Shown: piece after piece, positions 50,303 to 60,095 of the stretch
Layout: each line of letters begins with the position of its first letter
Numbering within the stretch: the stretch's first letter is position 1
NCBI RefSeq assembly: GCF_024227435.1
Contig: NZ_CP100445.1
Coordinates: forward strand, 248,001 to 312,000
Direction of reading: 5' to 3'
Origin: Natrinema caseinilyticum
GTDB lineage: Archaea; Halobacteriota; Halobacteria; Halobacteriales; Natrialbaceae
DNA length: 64,000 bases
Notes under the pieces: generated by a model
The model's database searches: none
The model's input: only the letters and a program-made list of their open reading frames with translations
Told to the model about the DNA's origin: nothing
Translations under genes and position numbers: made by a program

Positions 50303-50701
50303 TCAATCCCCTTCGAGCCAGGCACGGCGAAGTCGGTCGACTTCCGTGGACGTGACGTCGTCGCGTTCAACGGCTACCTCAATGTCCAAGTCGGTGACTG
50401 TGCCACGTTCGAGAACTCGCTGAAAGACGTCCTTGACGCCGGTAGCTGTCTCGTCACCGTTGACCGAATACCGGCCGCCCGCCACTTCTCCGAGGAGTTC
50501 GACCGTGTGCTTGAGGTCCACCTCGGACGGTGACTCGCCGACGTCCCAGAACACTGTCACATGCCTATCGCACTGGTTTATGGCAACTGGTTCGGGGACG
50601 ACATCGACGACTGCAATCTCGCCTGGGACTGTCTCTCGGAGTGATACCCGATTACGAACGTTCCGGAACGAGACCGTTACCGGAATAGACTGGTCAGGCA
50701 A
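50303..50701 (-). CDS. Conserved-looking protein without a good start codon
   Basis: The frame ends at 50303 and reads as a real protein: VTVSFRNVRNRVSLRETVPGEIAVVDVVPEPVAINQCD, TVFWDVGESPSEVDLKHTVELLGEVAGGRY, TVTDLDIEVAVERDDVTSTEVDRLRRAWLEG. Protein-like residues reach up to about 50755, directly behind the RND gene stop, but no ATG or GTG is found there; a TTG at 50701 is the first start inside. The true start may be lost or non-standard. It probably belongs with the RND exporter. Function is unknown. Confidence 0.5.
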   Translation of the reverse strand: MPDQSIPVTVSFRNVRNRVSLRETVPGEIAVVDVVPEPVAINQCDRHVTVFWDVGESPSEVDLKHTVELLGEVAGGRYSVNGDETATGVKDVFQRVLERGTVTDLDIEVAVERDDVTSTEVDRLRRAWLEGD

Positions 50702-50753
50702 GATGTAGGGGCGGTGAATCGCACGCGTCGCGTCAAGATTGACCGTGAGTGCG

Positions 50754-53615
50754 TTACTGTTCGATTCCGCCGGTGACCGTGTCGGCCCTTTCCGTGACCG
50801 TGTTATGGCCCATGAACCGGGCCCAGACGACCAGCAGGCTCGGAAGGACGAACACGCTGGCGAGAAACGCAAAAACGATCGTCAGCGCGGTGATGAAGCC
50901 GAACGACTGAAGGAACGGCAGGATCGCGACGAGCAACACGGCGAATCCGCTGGCAGTCGTCGCCGCGCTCGACAGCAGGGCGCCGCCGGTCCCGGTTACG
51001 GTCTCGTGTAACGCCGCCGCAACCGTTTTTGCCTCGGAAAGTTCTTGATTGAACCGCTCGCTGATGTGGAGACTGTAGTCGACACCGAGCCCGATGGTGA
51101 GCCCAGTAATCATACCAGTGACGATATTGAACGGAATGTCAAGCAGCGCCATCGTCCCGAGCACCCACGTCAAGGTGAACCCGACAGGCACGATCGTGAC
51201 GATGCCAAGTGACGCGCTCTCTTCCGTGAGCCGGTAGGCTACCGCGAGGACGACAAGTACCGACAGTAGCGCAACGACAAGACTCAGGAGCGCCGTCTCC
51301 GCGAGCTGGTCGGCCGTGATTTGGTTGACGATGACGTCACCCGTCGCAGTCACGGAAATACCATCCCCGTCGGCGTCGTCGGCAATCCACTCCATCTGGT
51401 CGCGGACGACATCGTCGTTGACTCCACTGTCGACGGTCACGACCATCCGGACGGCCTGGTACTCACCGTCTTCCCGGTGGACGACATCGGCGGCCTCCTC
51501 GGGTGCAACCCGGTAGAGTTCGTCGTAGACAGCGGTCACGTTCTCGTCGGGGATGCCGTCGCCGTCGGTGTCGGCGACCGACAGCGTCCGGTTGAACGAC
51601 TCGTTGTCCGCCGCGACGCGGGCCATCACTGTGATCGGATCGGTCACTGCGGGCTTACCGTCGGCGTATGTCGCCGTCGCCGACATGTCGCTTGCGTTCG
51701 TGCGTGCGGCGTCGAGCCGGTCGAGTGCCGCAGGATCAGTCACGTCGCCTCTGACGAGTATTGTGGCTGTGGTGTCCTGTCTGACGAAGTCCCGGTCGAG
51801 CGTATCGATTGCCGTTCCCGCAGTGTACGTCCCGGGCGCGATCGGACCGGGGAGGTCTTTCAACCAGTCGTCGGGATCCTCCGCGAGGAAGTCTGACCGT
51901 TCGAAGTTGGCGTCGATATCTGTCGCTCCGTACGCACCCGTAGCGCTGACGAGGAGCGCAACGGCGATGACGACGTAGGGTGCCTTCGTCGCTAGTGTCG
52001 CACCCGTATCCAGTAGGCGATTGATCAGCCCGCCCCCGGTTCCGACCGCAGGTTTCACTCGGTCAATTCCCCGGCGTTCGAGCAGTTCGTCGAGTTCGAC
52101 TTTCAGCGCCGGAATGAGAAGACCGAAGACGAGAAGCGTTGCCACGATACCGATGGCGCTGACGACGCCGAGTTCGCGGAAGACCCCGAGCGGGCTCGTG
52201 AGGTTCGAGAGGAAGCCGATGACGGTCGTCGTAGTGACGTAGACGAGTGCAATCCCGACACTCCCGAGTGCGACAGCCATGGCACGAGTGGGTGGTATTT
52301 CGCTGGACCCGTGGGCCTCGCGATAACGCATCACGACATGGAGGCCATAGTCGATAGAGAGGCCGATCAACAGGACGAGCACGACGATGAACGGCTGGCT
52401 GAATGCGATGTCGAACCACCCCATCACACCGAACGTCCACACGAGGACGAGAGCGATCCCGAGGAGGCCGAGCACGATGTCGAGCAGGTCCCGGTAGACG
52501 ACCACGAGCACGAGCAAGACGAACGCGATTGCCAGCGGGCCGACCAGCAGGACACTGTCGATCATCGAGCCCGTAATCTCCGTCGAGACGATCCCGTCAC
52601 CGTAGATCAAGATGGACATCGAGTCGTCCGGCGCTAGGTCCGTCATGGCGGCCTGCGCGTCTTCGATCTCGTCTGGCGCGTCACCGGGCGCGAACGACCC
52701 GCCTGCAGTCTCCTGGGTTACGACGAGCAGCGTCGCGTTTGTCTCAGTGGATTCTGGTTCGTAGTAGTCGGGCATGAAGGCGAGTGCCCGTGCCGACTGG
52801 TTCGAATCTCCGCCCAGTACATCCGCGATGAGGGTCTCGACTTCCGAATCGTTCAGCGATCGGAGTTCCTCGGTCTGATTCTCAAGTGTGGGGTCGAGGT
52901 TCGCTAACTCCCTCTTGTCCTCGGCGAGGCTTGCGTACTCGTCCGCGAGTATCTGTTCCGTGACGTTCCTCGTACTGTCTCTTGTCTCGTTTTGAGCCGC
53001 AGCCATCGCAGTTCTGTCGGTCGTTGCGTTTCTGTCAGTCGATTCGCGTCGCTCCTCGACAGCGTCTGCGAACAGAGCGTAATCCTCCTCGGTGAGGGTC
53101 ACTGACGTGTTGGCGTCGACGGCATCGAACGCGGATCGGACGCTCGCGTTCGGGTTGCTTGCGAGCGAATTGAGGGTACCCGCGAGTTCCGCTTCTGTCC
53201 TAGCCAATTCGTGTTCGCGAGTCTGAAGCGCAGTGGCCCGGTCGTCGCGGATTGTTGCGGTCGCGACTAAGTTTGCGACACTTTGGGTGGAGTCGTTCTC
53301 GACGAGTGTCTCGTTGATTGTTTCGTTGGTTTGGAGCGCTCGCTCGTATTCGAGCATGGAAACGAGCGTCTCCTTATCGAGGACGTCGTCGTCCTGGACG
53401 ATGACCTGTGCGGATGTCGTGTCCGTCGTCCCGCTAGAGAAATTTGCGTCGACGTAATCGAGGGCACCAGCCTCGTCGGCGTCGGTCTGGAACTGGTCGA
53501 GCGATGTCGAGCGGTCGACCATCGGCACTCCAGCGGCGACAATCGCGGACGCGATGAGCATGACCGCGATGACGAGCCGTGCATTGTCCGTGATCCACTC
53601 GCTCGTGTCGAACAT
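50754..53615 (-). CDS. RND-superfamily (MMPL-type) exporter
   Basis: This 953-residue membrane protein has two repeats, each with one helix, a large outside loop (about residues 30-330 and 560-690) and five further helices. The helix clusters read LLVGPLAIAFVLLVLVVVYRDLL and GLSIDYGLHVVMRYRE in the first half and VVALLSVLVVLAVAYRL and GLGVDYSLHISERFN in the second. The (S/G)xD-Y(G/S)LHxxxR motifs carry the proton-relay Asp. The outside loop is rich in Asn/Thr/Asp. MMPL-like archaeal members export lipids, quinones or drugs; the substrate here is unknown. A divergent regulator lies at 53892. Confidence 0.9.
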   Translation of the reverse strand: MFDTSEWITDNARLVIAVMLIASAIVAAGVPMVDRSTSLDQFQTDADEAGALDYVDANFSSGTTDTTSAQVIVQDDDVLDKETLVSMLEYERALQTNETINETLVENDSTQSVANLVATATIRDDRATALQTREHELARTEAELAGTLNSLASNPNASVRSAFDAVDANTSVTLTEEDYALFADAVEERRESTDRNATTDRTAMAAAQNETRDSTRNVTEQILADEYASLAEDKRELANLDPTLENQTEELRSLNDSEVETLIADVLGGDSNQSARALAFMPDYYEPESTETNATLLVVTQETAGGSFAPGDAPDEIEDAQAAMTDLAPDDSMSILIYGDGIVSTEITGSMIDSVLLVGPLAIAFVLLVLVVVYRDLLDIVLGLLGIALVLVWTFGVMGWFDIAFSQPFIVVLVLLIGLSIDYGLHVVMRYREAHGSSEIPPTRAMAVALGSVGIALVYVTTTTVIGFLSNLTSPLGVFRELGVVSAIGIVATLLVFGLLIPALKVELDELLERRGIDRVKPAVGTGGGLINRLLDTGATLATKAPYVVIAVALLVSATGAYGATDIDANFERSDFLAEDPDDWLKDLPGPIAPGTYTAGTAIDTLDRDFVRQDTTATILVRGDVTDPAALDRLDAARTNASDMSATATYADGKPAVTDPITVMARVAADNESFNRTLSVADTDGDGIPDENVTAVYDELYRVAPEEAADVVHREDGEYQAVRMVVTVDSGVNDDVVRDQMEWIADDADGDGISVTATGDVIVNQITADQLAETALLSLVVALLSVLVVLAVAYRLTEESASLGIVTIVPVGFTLTWVLGTMALLDIPFNIVTGMITGLTIGLGVDYSLHISERFNQELSEAKTVAAALHETVTGTGGALLSSAATTASGFAVLLVAILPFLQSFGFITALTIVFAFLASVFVLPSLLVVWARFMGHNTVTERADTVTGGIEQ

Positions 53616-53856
53616 TACTGAAGACTCACCTTCGGTTTCGAAGACGTGAACGTGACACGAGACACAGCAGTTGCCACGTCACGCTTCACGCGAGACAGTT
53701 TACCGTCAATAGAAGTCCAGACGACGGGAAATTGAGAGTACGGTCCTATTGCCACGTATTCGTGGAGTATCGACATTACGTGTCTGTATACTCCTCGGCC
53801 GGTTAGTGATCAGTACGAATTGTCGAGGTGTGACCTAATATATTCGTAACTAGCGC

Positions 53857-53864
53857 TATTATAA
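53857..53864 (+). promoter_or_regulatory. TATA box of the HTH_10 regulator
   Basis: TATTATAA is centred about 31 bases before the ATG at 53892, in an AT-rich 276-base gap shared with the RND exporter. Confidence 0.55.
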
Positions 53865-53891
53865 GCGGTCTGTTAGGGTGACCTACCGACG

Positions 53892-54533
53892 ATGCCACAC
53901 GCGAAACTCGCGATAGATATTCCAGATCATACCTGGATTGGTGACCTCTCAACCACTCATCCGGAGGTAGTATTCCAGGTCGTTACGAGTATCCCAAGTG
54001 AAGAAACCGGTATTGGACTCGTCCGACTCGTTGCAACCGACCCGCTGCCTATCATCACCGACATTCAGGCTCGTGACGACATCGAGGACCTCGATCTGCT
54101 CTGGAAACACGACGACGAAGCGCTCCTCCAGATACAGACGGCGAATCCACTCCCGCTCCTCCCGGTCTGGCGGGCCGGCGTGCCGCTCAAGATGCCCTTC
54201 GATATCCAGGATGGGGAGGCCACGTGGGAGGTGACGACATCGACGAGTCGCCTCTCGAGCCTCCGCGACCACCTCGACGATATGGGTATCGGATTTTCTA
54301 TCGAGTACGTTCGTGAGATCGATGCGAGCCAGGCTGACCAATTGCTGACTAACCGCCAGCAAGAGGTGCTGATGGCCGCCGTCAAAGCCGGTTACTACCG
54401 CGCACCACGGGAATCGACGTTGGGTGACGTAGCCGAGACGCTCGGCGTCGCGAACGCAACGTGTAGCGATGTGCTCCATCGTGCCGAGGGCCACATCATC
54501 CACTGGTTCATCGAGGAGCACATGGAAGCGTAA
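53892..54533 (+). CDS. Bat-like HTH_10 transcription regulator
   Basis: This 213-residue protein has an N-terminal sensor-type beta region of about 145 residues without a recognised ligand site. The C-terminal HTH_10 domain reads LTNRQQEVLMAAVKAGYYRAPRESTLGDVAETLGVANATCSDVLHRAEGHIIHWF. It belongs to the large haloarchaeal family named after the bacterio-opsin activator. It is divergent from the RND exporter gene and probably controls it. Confidence 0.88.
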   Translation: MPHAKLAIDIPDHTWIGDLSTTHPEVVFQVVTSIPSEETGIGLVRLVATDPLPIITDIQARDDIEDLDLLWKHDDEALLQIQTANPLPLLPVWRAGVPLKMPFDIQDGEATWEVTTSTSRLSSLRDHLDDMGIGFSIEYVREIDASQADQLLTNRQQEVLMAAVKAGYYRAPRESTLGDVAETLGVANATCSDVLHRAEGHIIHWFIEEHMEA

Positions 54534-54651
54534 CTCGTCCCGGGTGTGCATCGACGGATGCGCACCACGCTACGATATTTGGTGCCGCGTTACGGAACCA
54601 TTCCCGGATCGGTCGGGCCAGAGACTTGCCACGGACGTTCGACGCCGACGG

Positions 54652-54870
54652 TTACTCCTCTGGGCCATCCTCCGGCACGAGTTGCTCCTGAAAGCGGGCA
54701 GTAGGAACGGGTTCGATACCTTCGGCTTCGAGTCTGCGGTTTTCCTGTTCGACTCGGACGCTGAGAAGCCGCTGAATTTCTCGCATCCGGAACGCCATCG
54801 TACGGAGCTCGTCGCGTTCGGAGGTTTCTGAACTTGGATCGTTATCGGATTGATCTGAAGTGTCACTCAT
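54652..54870 (-). CDS. Small acidic coiled-coil-like protein
   Basis: This 72-residue protein has an acidic Ser-rich N-terminus (SDTSDQSDNDPSSETS) and a helical middle (ERDELRTMAFRMREIQRLLSVRVEQENRRLEAEG) that could form a short coiled coil. A TAAATAAC box at 54892-54899 (minus strand) lies about 25 bases upstream. No family is recognised. Confidence 0.6.
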   Translation of the reverse strand: MSDTSDQSDNDPSSETSERDELRTMAFRMREIQRLLSVRVEQENRRLEAEGIEPVPTARFQEQLVPEDGPEE

Positions 54871-55009
54871 CGTGGTACTATTTCACAGGCTGTTATTTAG
54901 TACTCGGGTCGAAACACGGTTCCGAAGGGGTGATGGGAAGTCGAACGTGAAGAGGGACAGTGCACAGCTCAACTGATATCTTCGTACGGACGATGAGGTG
55001 ATTTTTGGG

Positions 55010-55546
55010 CTATCGCAGTTGGTCTCCCTTCTGATGGGCACGGACGAACGCGTGTCGGAAGACGTTCAGTAACACGTACGTCTCGTACTTCTGTGTCCGA
55101 CAGTGTTCACAGGGTTGCATATCCATACTAATATCTTCAATGACGTCGGCGTAGTTATCAGTCAACATGATCAGAGCATCCTCGATCTGGGGTTGTACCG
55201 CGTCAACCATCTCCTCGACTGCAGCGTCGGCCCCATCGGGAAGCGAGTAGGAGAGCACGATCGTGTTTGCGGCGTAGTACTTCGTAGTGCCACCGCGGCC
55301 CTCTTCGAACCGAACGACGTCTACGAGTCCGGCATCACGCAGTTCGTTGATGTGATGGCGGACGGTGTTCTCGGTACGATCGATGCCCCGATCGTCAAGT
55401 CGCTCGTGAACGTCGGTCGCCGTCAGCGTTTCGTCTGCGAGAATATCGAGGATCATCGCCCGCATCGGTTCGTCGATCGCGTCGGAGACGCGCGTATCTC
55501 GAACCGCGATGTCGTGGAGTTGATGATCGCCATCAAACGTGCTCAT
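55010..55546 (-). CDS. ArsR-like winged-helix regulator with a Cys pair
   Basis: This 178-residue protein has a winged helix in its first half (AIDEPMRAMILDILADETLTATDVHERLDDRGIDRTENTVRHHINELRDAGLVDVVRFEEGRGGTTKYYA) and a helical second half with CEHCRTQKYETYV, whose two Cys could sense a metal. It is divergent from the CopZ-like gene and the P-type ATPase, so it is the likely metal-responsive repressor of that operon. Confidence 0.85.
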   Translation of the reverse strand: MSTFDGDHQLHDIAVRDTRVSDAIDEPMRAMILDILADETLTATDVHERLDDRGIDRTENTVRHHINELRDAGLVDVVRFEEGRGGTTKYYAANTIVLSYSLPDGADAAVEEMVDAVQPQIEDALIMLTDNYADVIEDISMDMQPCEHCRTQKYETYVLLNVFRHAFVRAHQKGDQLR

Positions 55547-55744
55547 ATGCGGAACGAGGCAGGCACGCAGGGAAAAGGTGGTGGGTGACAGCGGGAAGAA
55601 CGCAGGCCACGGATAAGATTCGCGCCGGATCGAACCGACGAAAGCTCTAGACGACCCATTTGTCCATTCCTATGGGCTGTGTGCTTATTCAAACATATCA
55701 TCTAAAAAATACTTATTGTGATCTGGGCGCTACATGGAACCGGA

Positions 55745-55960
55745 ATGAGCGAAACGACCCAATTCCGTGTCTTGGACTTCGACTGTCCGACCTGTGCAAG
55801 CACTGTGGAACGAGCGCTCTCGAACGTCGAGGGCGTCGAATCCGTCGAGGTACACTACACGACCGGCCGCGTGGAGATCAACTACGACGACGTCCGCGCC
55901 GACCCCGACACGTTCGCACAGACAATCGAAAACCAGGGATACACGCCTCAAACCGCCTAA
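55745..55960 (+). CDS. CopZ-like heavy-metal-binding protein (HMA domain)
   Basis: This 71-residue HMA domain has the metal loop DFDCPTCASTVERAL (Cys13 and Cys16 approximately), the beta strands VESVEVHYTTGRVEINYD and the closing NQGYTP. It should bind a soft metal ion, most often Cu(I), and hand it to the pump whose gene starts 6 bases after its stop. The box AAATACTTATTG at about 55706-55717 is the probable promoter. Confidence 0.9.
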   Translation: MSETTQFRVLDFDCPTCASTVERALSNVEGVESVEVHYTTGRVEINYDDVRADPDTFAQTIENQGYTPQTA

Positions 55961-55966
55961 CGGTCC

Positions 55967-57901
55967 ATGAATACGCAATCAGCAAAACGGTATTACCGGA
56001 AACAGAGGAAGGCCATCGTCACTGCAACGAGCGGCCTGCTCTACGGTGGCGGCTGGAGCCTCGGGTATCTCACTAGCCTCGACACGGCGAGTGCTGTGAT
56101 CCTCATCCTCGCAGCGATCATCGGCGGCTACGACATCGCCAAGACCGCGTACCACGAGGTCACCAACCGGACGCTCGGCATCAAGACGCTGGTGACATTC
56201 GCTGCCGTCGGTGCCATCCTCATCGGGGAGTACTGGGAGGCTGCCGCTGTCGTCTTCCTGTTCAGTCTCGGCAGCTACCTCGAAGGGAGGACGATGCGCA
56301 AGACCCGCAACGCACTTCAGGAACTGCTGGAGATGACTCCCGAGACGGCCACCGTTCGCCGCGACGGAAAACAGCAGGAAGTACCTGCTCGCGAAGTCGA
56401 GGAGGACGAGGTCGTCATCGTCAAACCAGGCGAGAAAATCCCGGTCGACGGTGACGTTGTCGACGGCGAGAGTGCCGTCAACCAGGCACCGGTCACCGGG
56501 GAGAGCGCCCCGGTACACAAGGCCGACGGCGACGAGGTGTACGCCGGCACGGTCAACCAAGAGGGGGCCCTTGAGATCTGCACGACTGGTTCGGGCTCGG
56601 ATACGACACTCGAACGCATTATCCGCCGCGTCGAGAAAGCCCAGGAAGCCCAGTCACCGACGGAGAGCCTCATCGACCGGTTCGCCAAGTACTACACGCC
56701 GAGCGTGATTGTCCTGGCTATCGGCGCCTACGCCGTCACTCAGAACGCCATTCTATCGCTGACGCTCTTAGTGATCGGCTGTCCCGGCGCCCTCGTCATC
56801 GGACCGCCGGTCAGCATCGTCTCCGCCATCGGGAACGCCGCACGCTCTGGCGTCTTTATGAAGGGAGGCGAACACCTCGAACGGGCCAGCAAGATCGACC
56901 TCGTCGCCTTCGACAAGACGGGGACGCTCACGAAGGGCGAGACGACCGTCGCGGACGTCGAGGGATTCGGAACCGATGACGGTGAAGTGCTCGGACTCGC
57001 GGCGACCGCCGAGAAGAAGAGCGAACACCACCTCGCGGACGCCATCATCGACGCCGCCCACGAGCATTCACGGGCAGCCACCGACGGTGGCAGGACAGTG
57101 ATGGACGAGAGCGATACGAATCAGACGGCCAGGGGTGCCACGATGGAATCGATTCCCGATCCGGACGACTTCGAGGTGGTCTTCGGGAAGGGCGTCGTCG
57201 CTCACTACGACGGCCAGGAAATCATCGTCGGGAACCGTGCGCTGCTTGACGACCGTGGTATCGACGTCCCTGAAGCCATCGCTGACTACGTCCGTGGCCG
57301 CGAAGCGAGCGGCGCCACGACCGTCCATGTCGTTCGCGACGGGACTGTCATCGGCGTGATCGCGATGCGTGACGAACTCCGGGAGGCTGCCCCCGGCGTC
57401 GTCGCAGCGCTCCAGGACGCCGGCATCGAGACGGTGATGCTCACCGGCGACAACGAGCGGACCGCCGCCGCGGTCGCCGAAGAGGTCGGCATCGACGAGT
57501 ACCGTGCCGAACTGCTTCCCGAGGACAAGCAGACCGTCATCGAGGATCTCCAGGGCGACGGCCACGTCGTCGCGATGGTGGGCGATGGTATCAACGACGC
57601 TCCCTCGTTGGCGACTGCTGACGTGGGAATCGCTATGGGCGCTGCGGGGACGGACACCGCCATCGAGACGGCGGACATGGCGCTGATGGCCGACGACCTC
57701 GAACGCATCCCGTACGCGGTCACGCTGAGCAAAGCGACGCGGTGGAACGTCCTCGAGAACGTCGGGCTCGCGGTGCTGACCGTGATCGTTCTCCTCGCGG
57801 GCGTGCTCACGAGCTACGTCACCCTCGCCACCGGTATGCTGGTCCACGAGGCTAGCGTCCTCGCGGTCATCCTCAACGGAATGCGGCTACTCCGGTACTG
57901 A
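55967..57901 (+). CDS. P1B-type heavy-metal ATPase with CPG motif
   Basis: This 644-residue metal pump lacks an N-terminal HMA domain, which is supplied by the gene before it. It has the actuator TGES (NQAPVTGESAPV), the P-domain FDKTGTLTKG (Asp about 314), SEHHLADAI (the HP-like site of P1B), TGDNERTAAAVA and VGDGINDAPSLATAD. The membrane metal motif is CPG (VIGCPGALVIGPPVS) instead of the common CPC or SPC, so the metal cannot be set with confidence. It ends MLVHEASVLAVILNGMRLLRY. It forms an operon with CopZ and probably the FmdE-like gene. Confidence 0.93.
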   Translation: MNTQSAKRYYRKQRKAIVTATSGLLYGGGWSLGYLTSLDTASAVILILAAIIGGYDIAKTAYHEVTNRTLGIKTLVTFAAVGAILIGEYWEAAAVVFLFSLGSYLEGRTMRKTRNALQELLEMTPETATVRRDGKQQEVPAREVEEDEVVIVKPGEKIPVDGDVVDGESAVNQAPVTGESAPVHKADGDEVYAGTVNQEGALEICTTGSGSDTTLERIIRRVEKAQEAQSPTESLIDRFAKYYTPSVIVLAIGAYAVTQNAILSLTLLVIGCPGALVIGPPVSIVSAIGNAARSGVFMKGGEHLERASKIDLVAFDKTGTLTKGETTVADVEGFGTDDGEVLGLAATAEKKSEHHLADAIIDAAHEHSRAATDGGRTVMDESDTNQTARGATMESIPDPDDFEVVFGKGVVAHYDGQEIIVGNRALLDDRGIDVPEAIADYVRGREASGATTVHVVRDGTVIGVIAMRDELREAAPGVVAALQDAGIETVMLTGDNERTAAAVAEEVGIDEYRAELLPEDKQTVIEDLQGDGHVVAMVGDGINDAPSLATADVGIAMGAAGTDTAIETADMALMADDLERIPYAVTLSKATRWNVLENVGLAVLTVIVLLAGVLTSYVTLATGMLVHEASVLAVILNGMRLLRY

Positions 57902-57923
57902 TCCCAAAGACACACTATACACC

Positions 57924-58577
57924 ATGACAACGAGTGAAAATTCACCCGACGTCGATCAGACAAACTGGCGTGTCGATTACGAAAACGCTGAGCCGATTCG
58001 CATCCGTGATCCCGTCGCTGAAGCGCTGACAGTTCTCGAACCGAATGAGCCGTTCGTCATCACCTACAAGGACGTCGTGAAGGCTGCAGGCCACTCGTGT
58101 CCTACTGCCTCTGGTGCCTACCGGATCGCTCAGCTTGGATTAGACGCACTGTATCCAGACTGCACACCTGTCCGTGGAGAGATCGAGGTAACTGCAGGTG
58201 GACCGAAAGACGACCCGAGCTACGGCGTGATGTCGCGGATCGTCTCCTACGTGACGGGGGCGGCCGAAGAAGACGGGTTCGTAGGACTGGCAGGAGGATA
58301 CGGTGGCAGGCAGGACTCGCTTCACTTCGGCGACTTCGAGAGCGACGATCCAGCCTTCGGATTCACGAGAACCGACACCGATGAATCAGTTCGCGTGACG
58401 TACCACGTTGCCGACGTGCCGGCCGCCGGTCCCGCGACGCAGGCTCTCCAGAAACTGATCGATGGGACTGCGACCTCGGTGGAGCGTGATGCGTTCAGCG
58501 AAGCGTGGCACGGTCGTATCGAACGCATTCTGTCTGATGACGAGTTCTTCACGGTTGACCAGTCAGTACCGTCTTGA
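57924..58577 (+). CDS. FmdE-like protein behind the metal pump
   Basis: This 217-residue protein starts 22 bases after the ATPase stop. It has KAAGHSCPTASGAYRIAQLGLDALYP (residues about 50-75), which resembles the GH-x-CP metal loop of FmdE-type proteins, followed by GEIEVTAGGPKDDPSYGVMSRIVSYVTGAAEEDGFVGLAGGYGGRQD. FmdE-family proteins are tied to molybdenum or other metal enzymes, but haloarchaea lack formylmethanofuran dehydrogenase. Here its position suggests metal handling with the pump. This is inference from place. Confidence 0.7.
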   Translation: MTTSENSPDVDQTNWRVDYENAEPIRIRDPVAEALTVLEPNEPFVITYKDVVKAAGHSCPTASGAYRIAQLGLDALYPDCTPVRGEIEVTAGGPKDDPSYGVMSRIVSYVTGAAEEDGFVGLAGGYGGRQDSLHFGDFESDDPAFGFTRTDTDESVRVTYHVADVPAAGPATQALQKLIDGTATSVERDAFSEAWHGRIERILSDDEFFTVDQSVPS

Positions 58578-58636
58578 CTCGGAGCATCGCAGAACAACAT
58601 CGGGTAGAACCCTCGCAGCTGTTCACACATCGCCCG

Positions 58637-59695
58637 CTACTCGAATTCGAGTTGCTTCCATTCCATCCCGGTCGGATCCTCAGGTGGCTCGAGAGGGCTT
58701 GAGCGCAGGTCCGCTTTCACCGTCGGTTTGTTGTACGCTCGCGGTGCGATTTCGTTTGGCCCGTCGGGGTAGAACAGTGACGCGAGCAGTTGGATATGCC
58801 CACGTCCGACACAGAGTTCGCACTGCCCACCGCCGTACATACTGATGTCCTGCTCCGCACAGTACTCGATAGTCTCGAGAAGCGACCGGACAGTTCCGAA
58901 TCGCGATGGGACGATGGAACACCAGTCCGGCTCGAACGGCGCGTCACGGAGGTTGGCTGTGCTGTGGACCGACGCACCCAACGAGAGTCGATCTGAATCC
59001 TCCGCGAGCAGGTCGTGTACGTCGTCGGAGATGACAGGATCTGCCATGACGGCATCGGGGAACGTCCCGAAGACCCGGCGATAGAGCTCGGGATTCGGTG
59101 CTTGACTGTCGCCGTCTCCGTCGGACTGGCCGTTCAAATCGAGTACGCGGACCGCGTCGATCTCCGTGAGTCTCGCGAAGGTATCCGTGGTCCACCCATC
59201 GGTCGGCTCAAGCGCAAACTCGCAGGTGGGGTTGACTGCGAGTATTTCTTCGACTCGAGTCGTGTCCCCATCCGGGACCGGAGTACTAACGACGAATCGA
59301 ACCGGTGAGCGCTCCCGACCGAAGCGGGACGCCAGTGTCGTGTCGTTTTGCTTGAGGGCCAGGTCAAGTGCGGCACTCTCGATTGCCCAGCGTCGATACG
59401 ACCGTGAGACTTCGCGCTCGGGTGGCTTCGTCGGAAAGAGGTCGACGGCTTCGAGCGACTGCGAGAACTCGTCGAACGTATACTCGCCTGCGAAATCGAA
59501 CGGCAGTGTATCTGGCAACGCTTCGTGATCGATGGCCTCGTGAGTGATGTCTTCACCAGCGCCGAATTCATCTTCCAGCAGGACGAACGTTGAGGTGACG
59601 CGAGTCGTCTCGCCCACCATCTCTCGGCGACGGCTGGTCCGATCCGAAGCCGATATTGTCAACGGAAGGTCTGCGATGCGCTCGTACAGCGTCAT
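58637..59695 (-). CDS. Enolase-superfamily protein
   Basis: This 352-residue protein has the capping domain and a TIM barrel with RWAIESAALDLALKQ, VRVLDLNGQ, AVMADPVISDDVHDLL, LGASVHSTANL and the late YGGGQCELCVGRGHIQLLASLFYPDGPNEIAPR. This layout is that of muconate-lactonising or o-succinylbenzoate-synthase relatives. The usual metal-ligand trio (D..E..D/E) is not plain: the strands read LDLNG, MADPVIS and LGAS. It may have lost or changed activity. The start is the MTLYERIADLP codon at 59695. Confidence 0.7.
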   Translation of the reverse strand: MTLYERIADLPLTISASDRTSRRREMVGETTRVTSTFVLLEDEFGAGEDITHEAIDHEALPDTLPFDFAGEYTFDEFSQSLEAVDLFPTKPPEREVSRSYRRWAIESAALDLALKQNDTTLASRFGRERSPVRFVVSTPVPDGDTTRVEEILAVNPTCEFALEPTDGWTTDTFARLTEIDAVRVLDLNGQSDGDGDSQAPNPELYRRVFGTFPDAVMADPVISDDVHDLLAEDSDRLSLGASVHSTANLRDAPFEPDWCSIVPSRFGTVRSLLETIEYCAEQDISMYGGGQCELCVGRGHIQLLASLFYPDGPNEIAPRAYNKPTVKADLRSSPLEPPEDPTGMEWKQLEFE

Positions 59696-60095
59696 GTCGC
59701 GGTCCAGAGGGCACACGCGAGGGGCAGACCAACTCCCGTGCCAGTAATACGGTCGAATACACTCGCGGACGAACGCGACGAGCGGGCGTGGTGGGCCTGC
59801 TGTTCCATATTGGAGTATAGTGCAGTAATCACAAATCTATTGCGATCTATCCCCGTTAACGCTAACAACTACAAGGTAAATACCTCCGCCGTCAGACAAG
59901 GATGAAGGCGACACGGTGGGGAGCAACCGCCATTCAGAGGGCTGCGCCGAGTTTTCAACGCCCGCTTTAAGTGACAGGCGTTAGGTTATTGAGACAAGAA
60001 TCGGCCGGGACGGAGCGGATTCCGATCCGTCCTTCGGAGGCGCCCTGTCCGCCTACGAAACGAGATGATCTCCTACAGAAGAGCGACGATGAAAA
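59696..60095. other. 400-base gap with promoters only
   Basis: It contains AT-rich DNA around 59815-59880 that should hold the promoter of the enolase-like gene. No gene of convincing composition is present. Confidence 0.4.
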
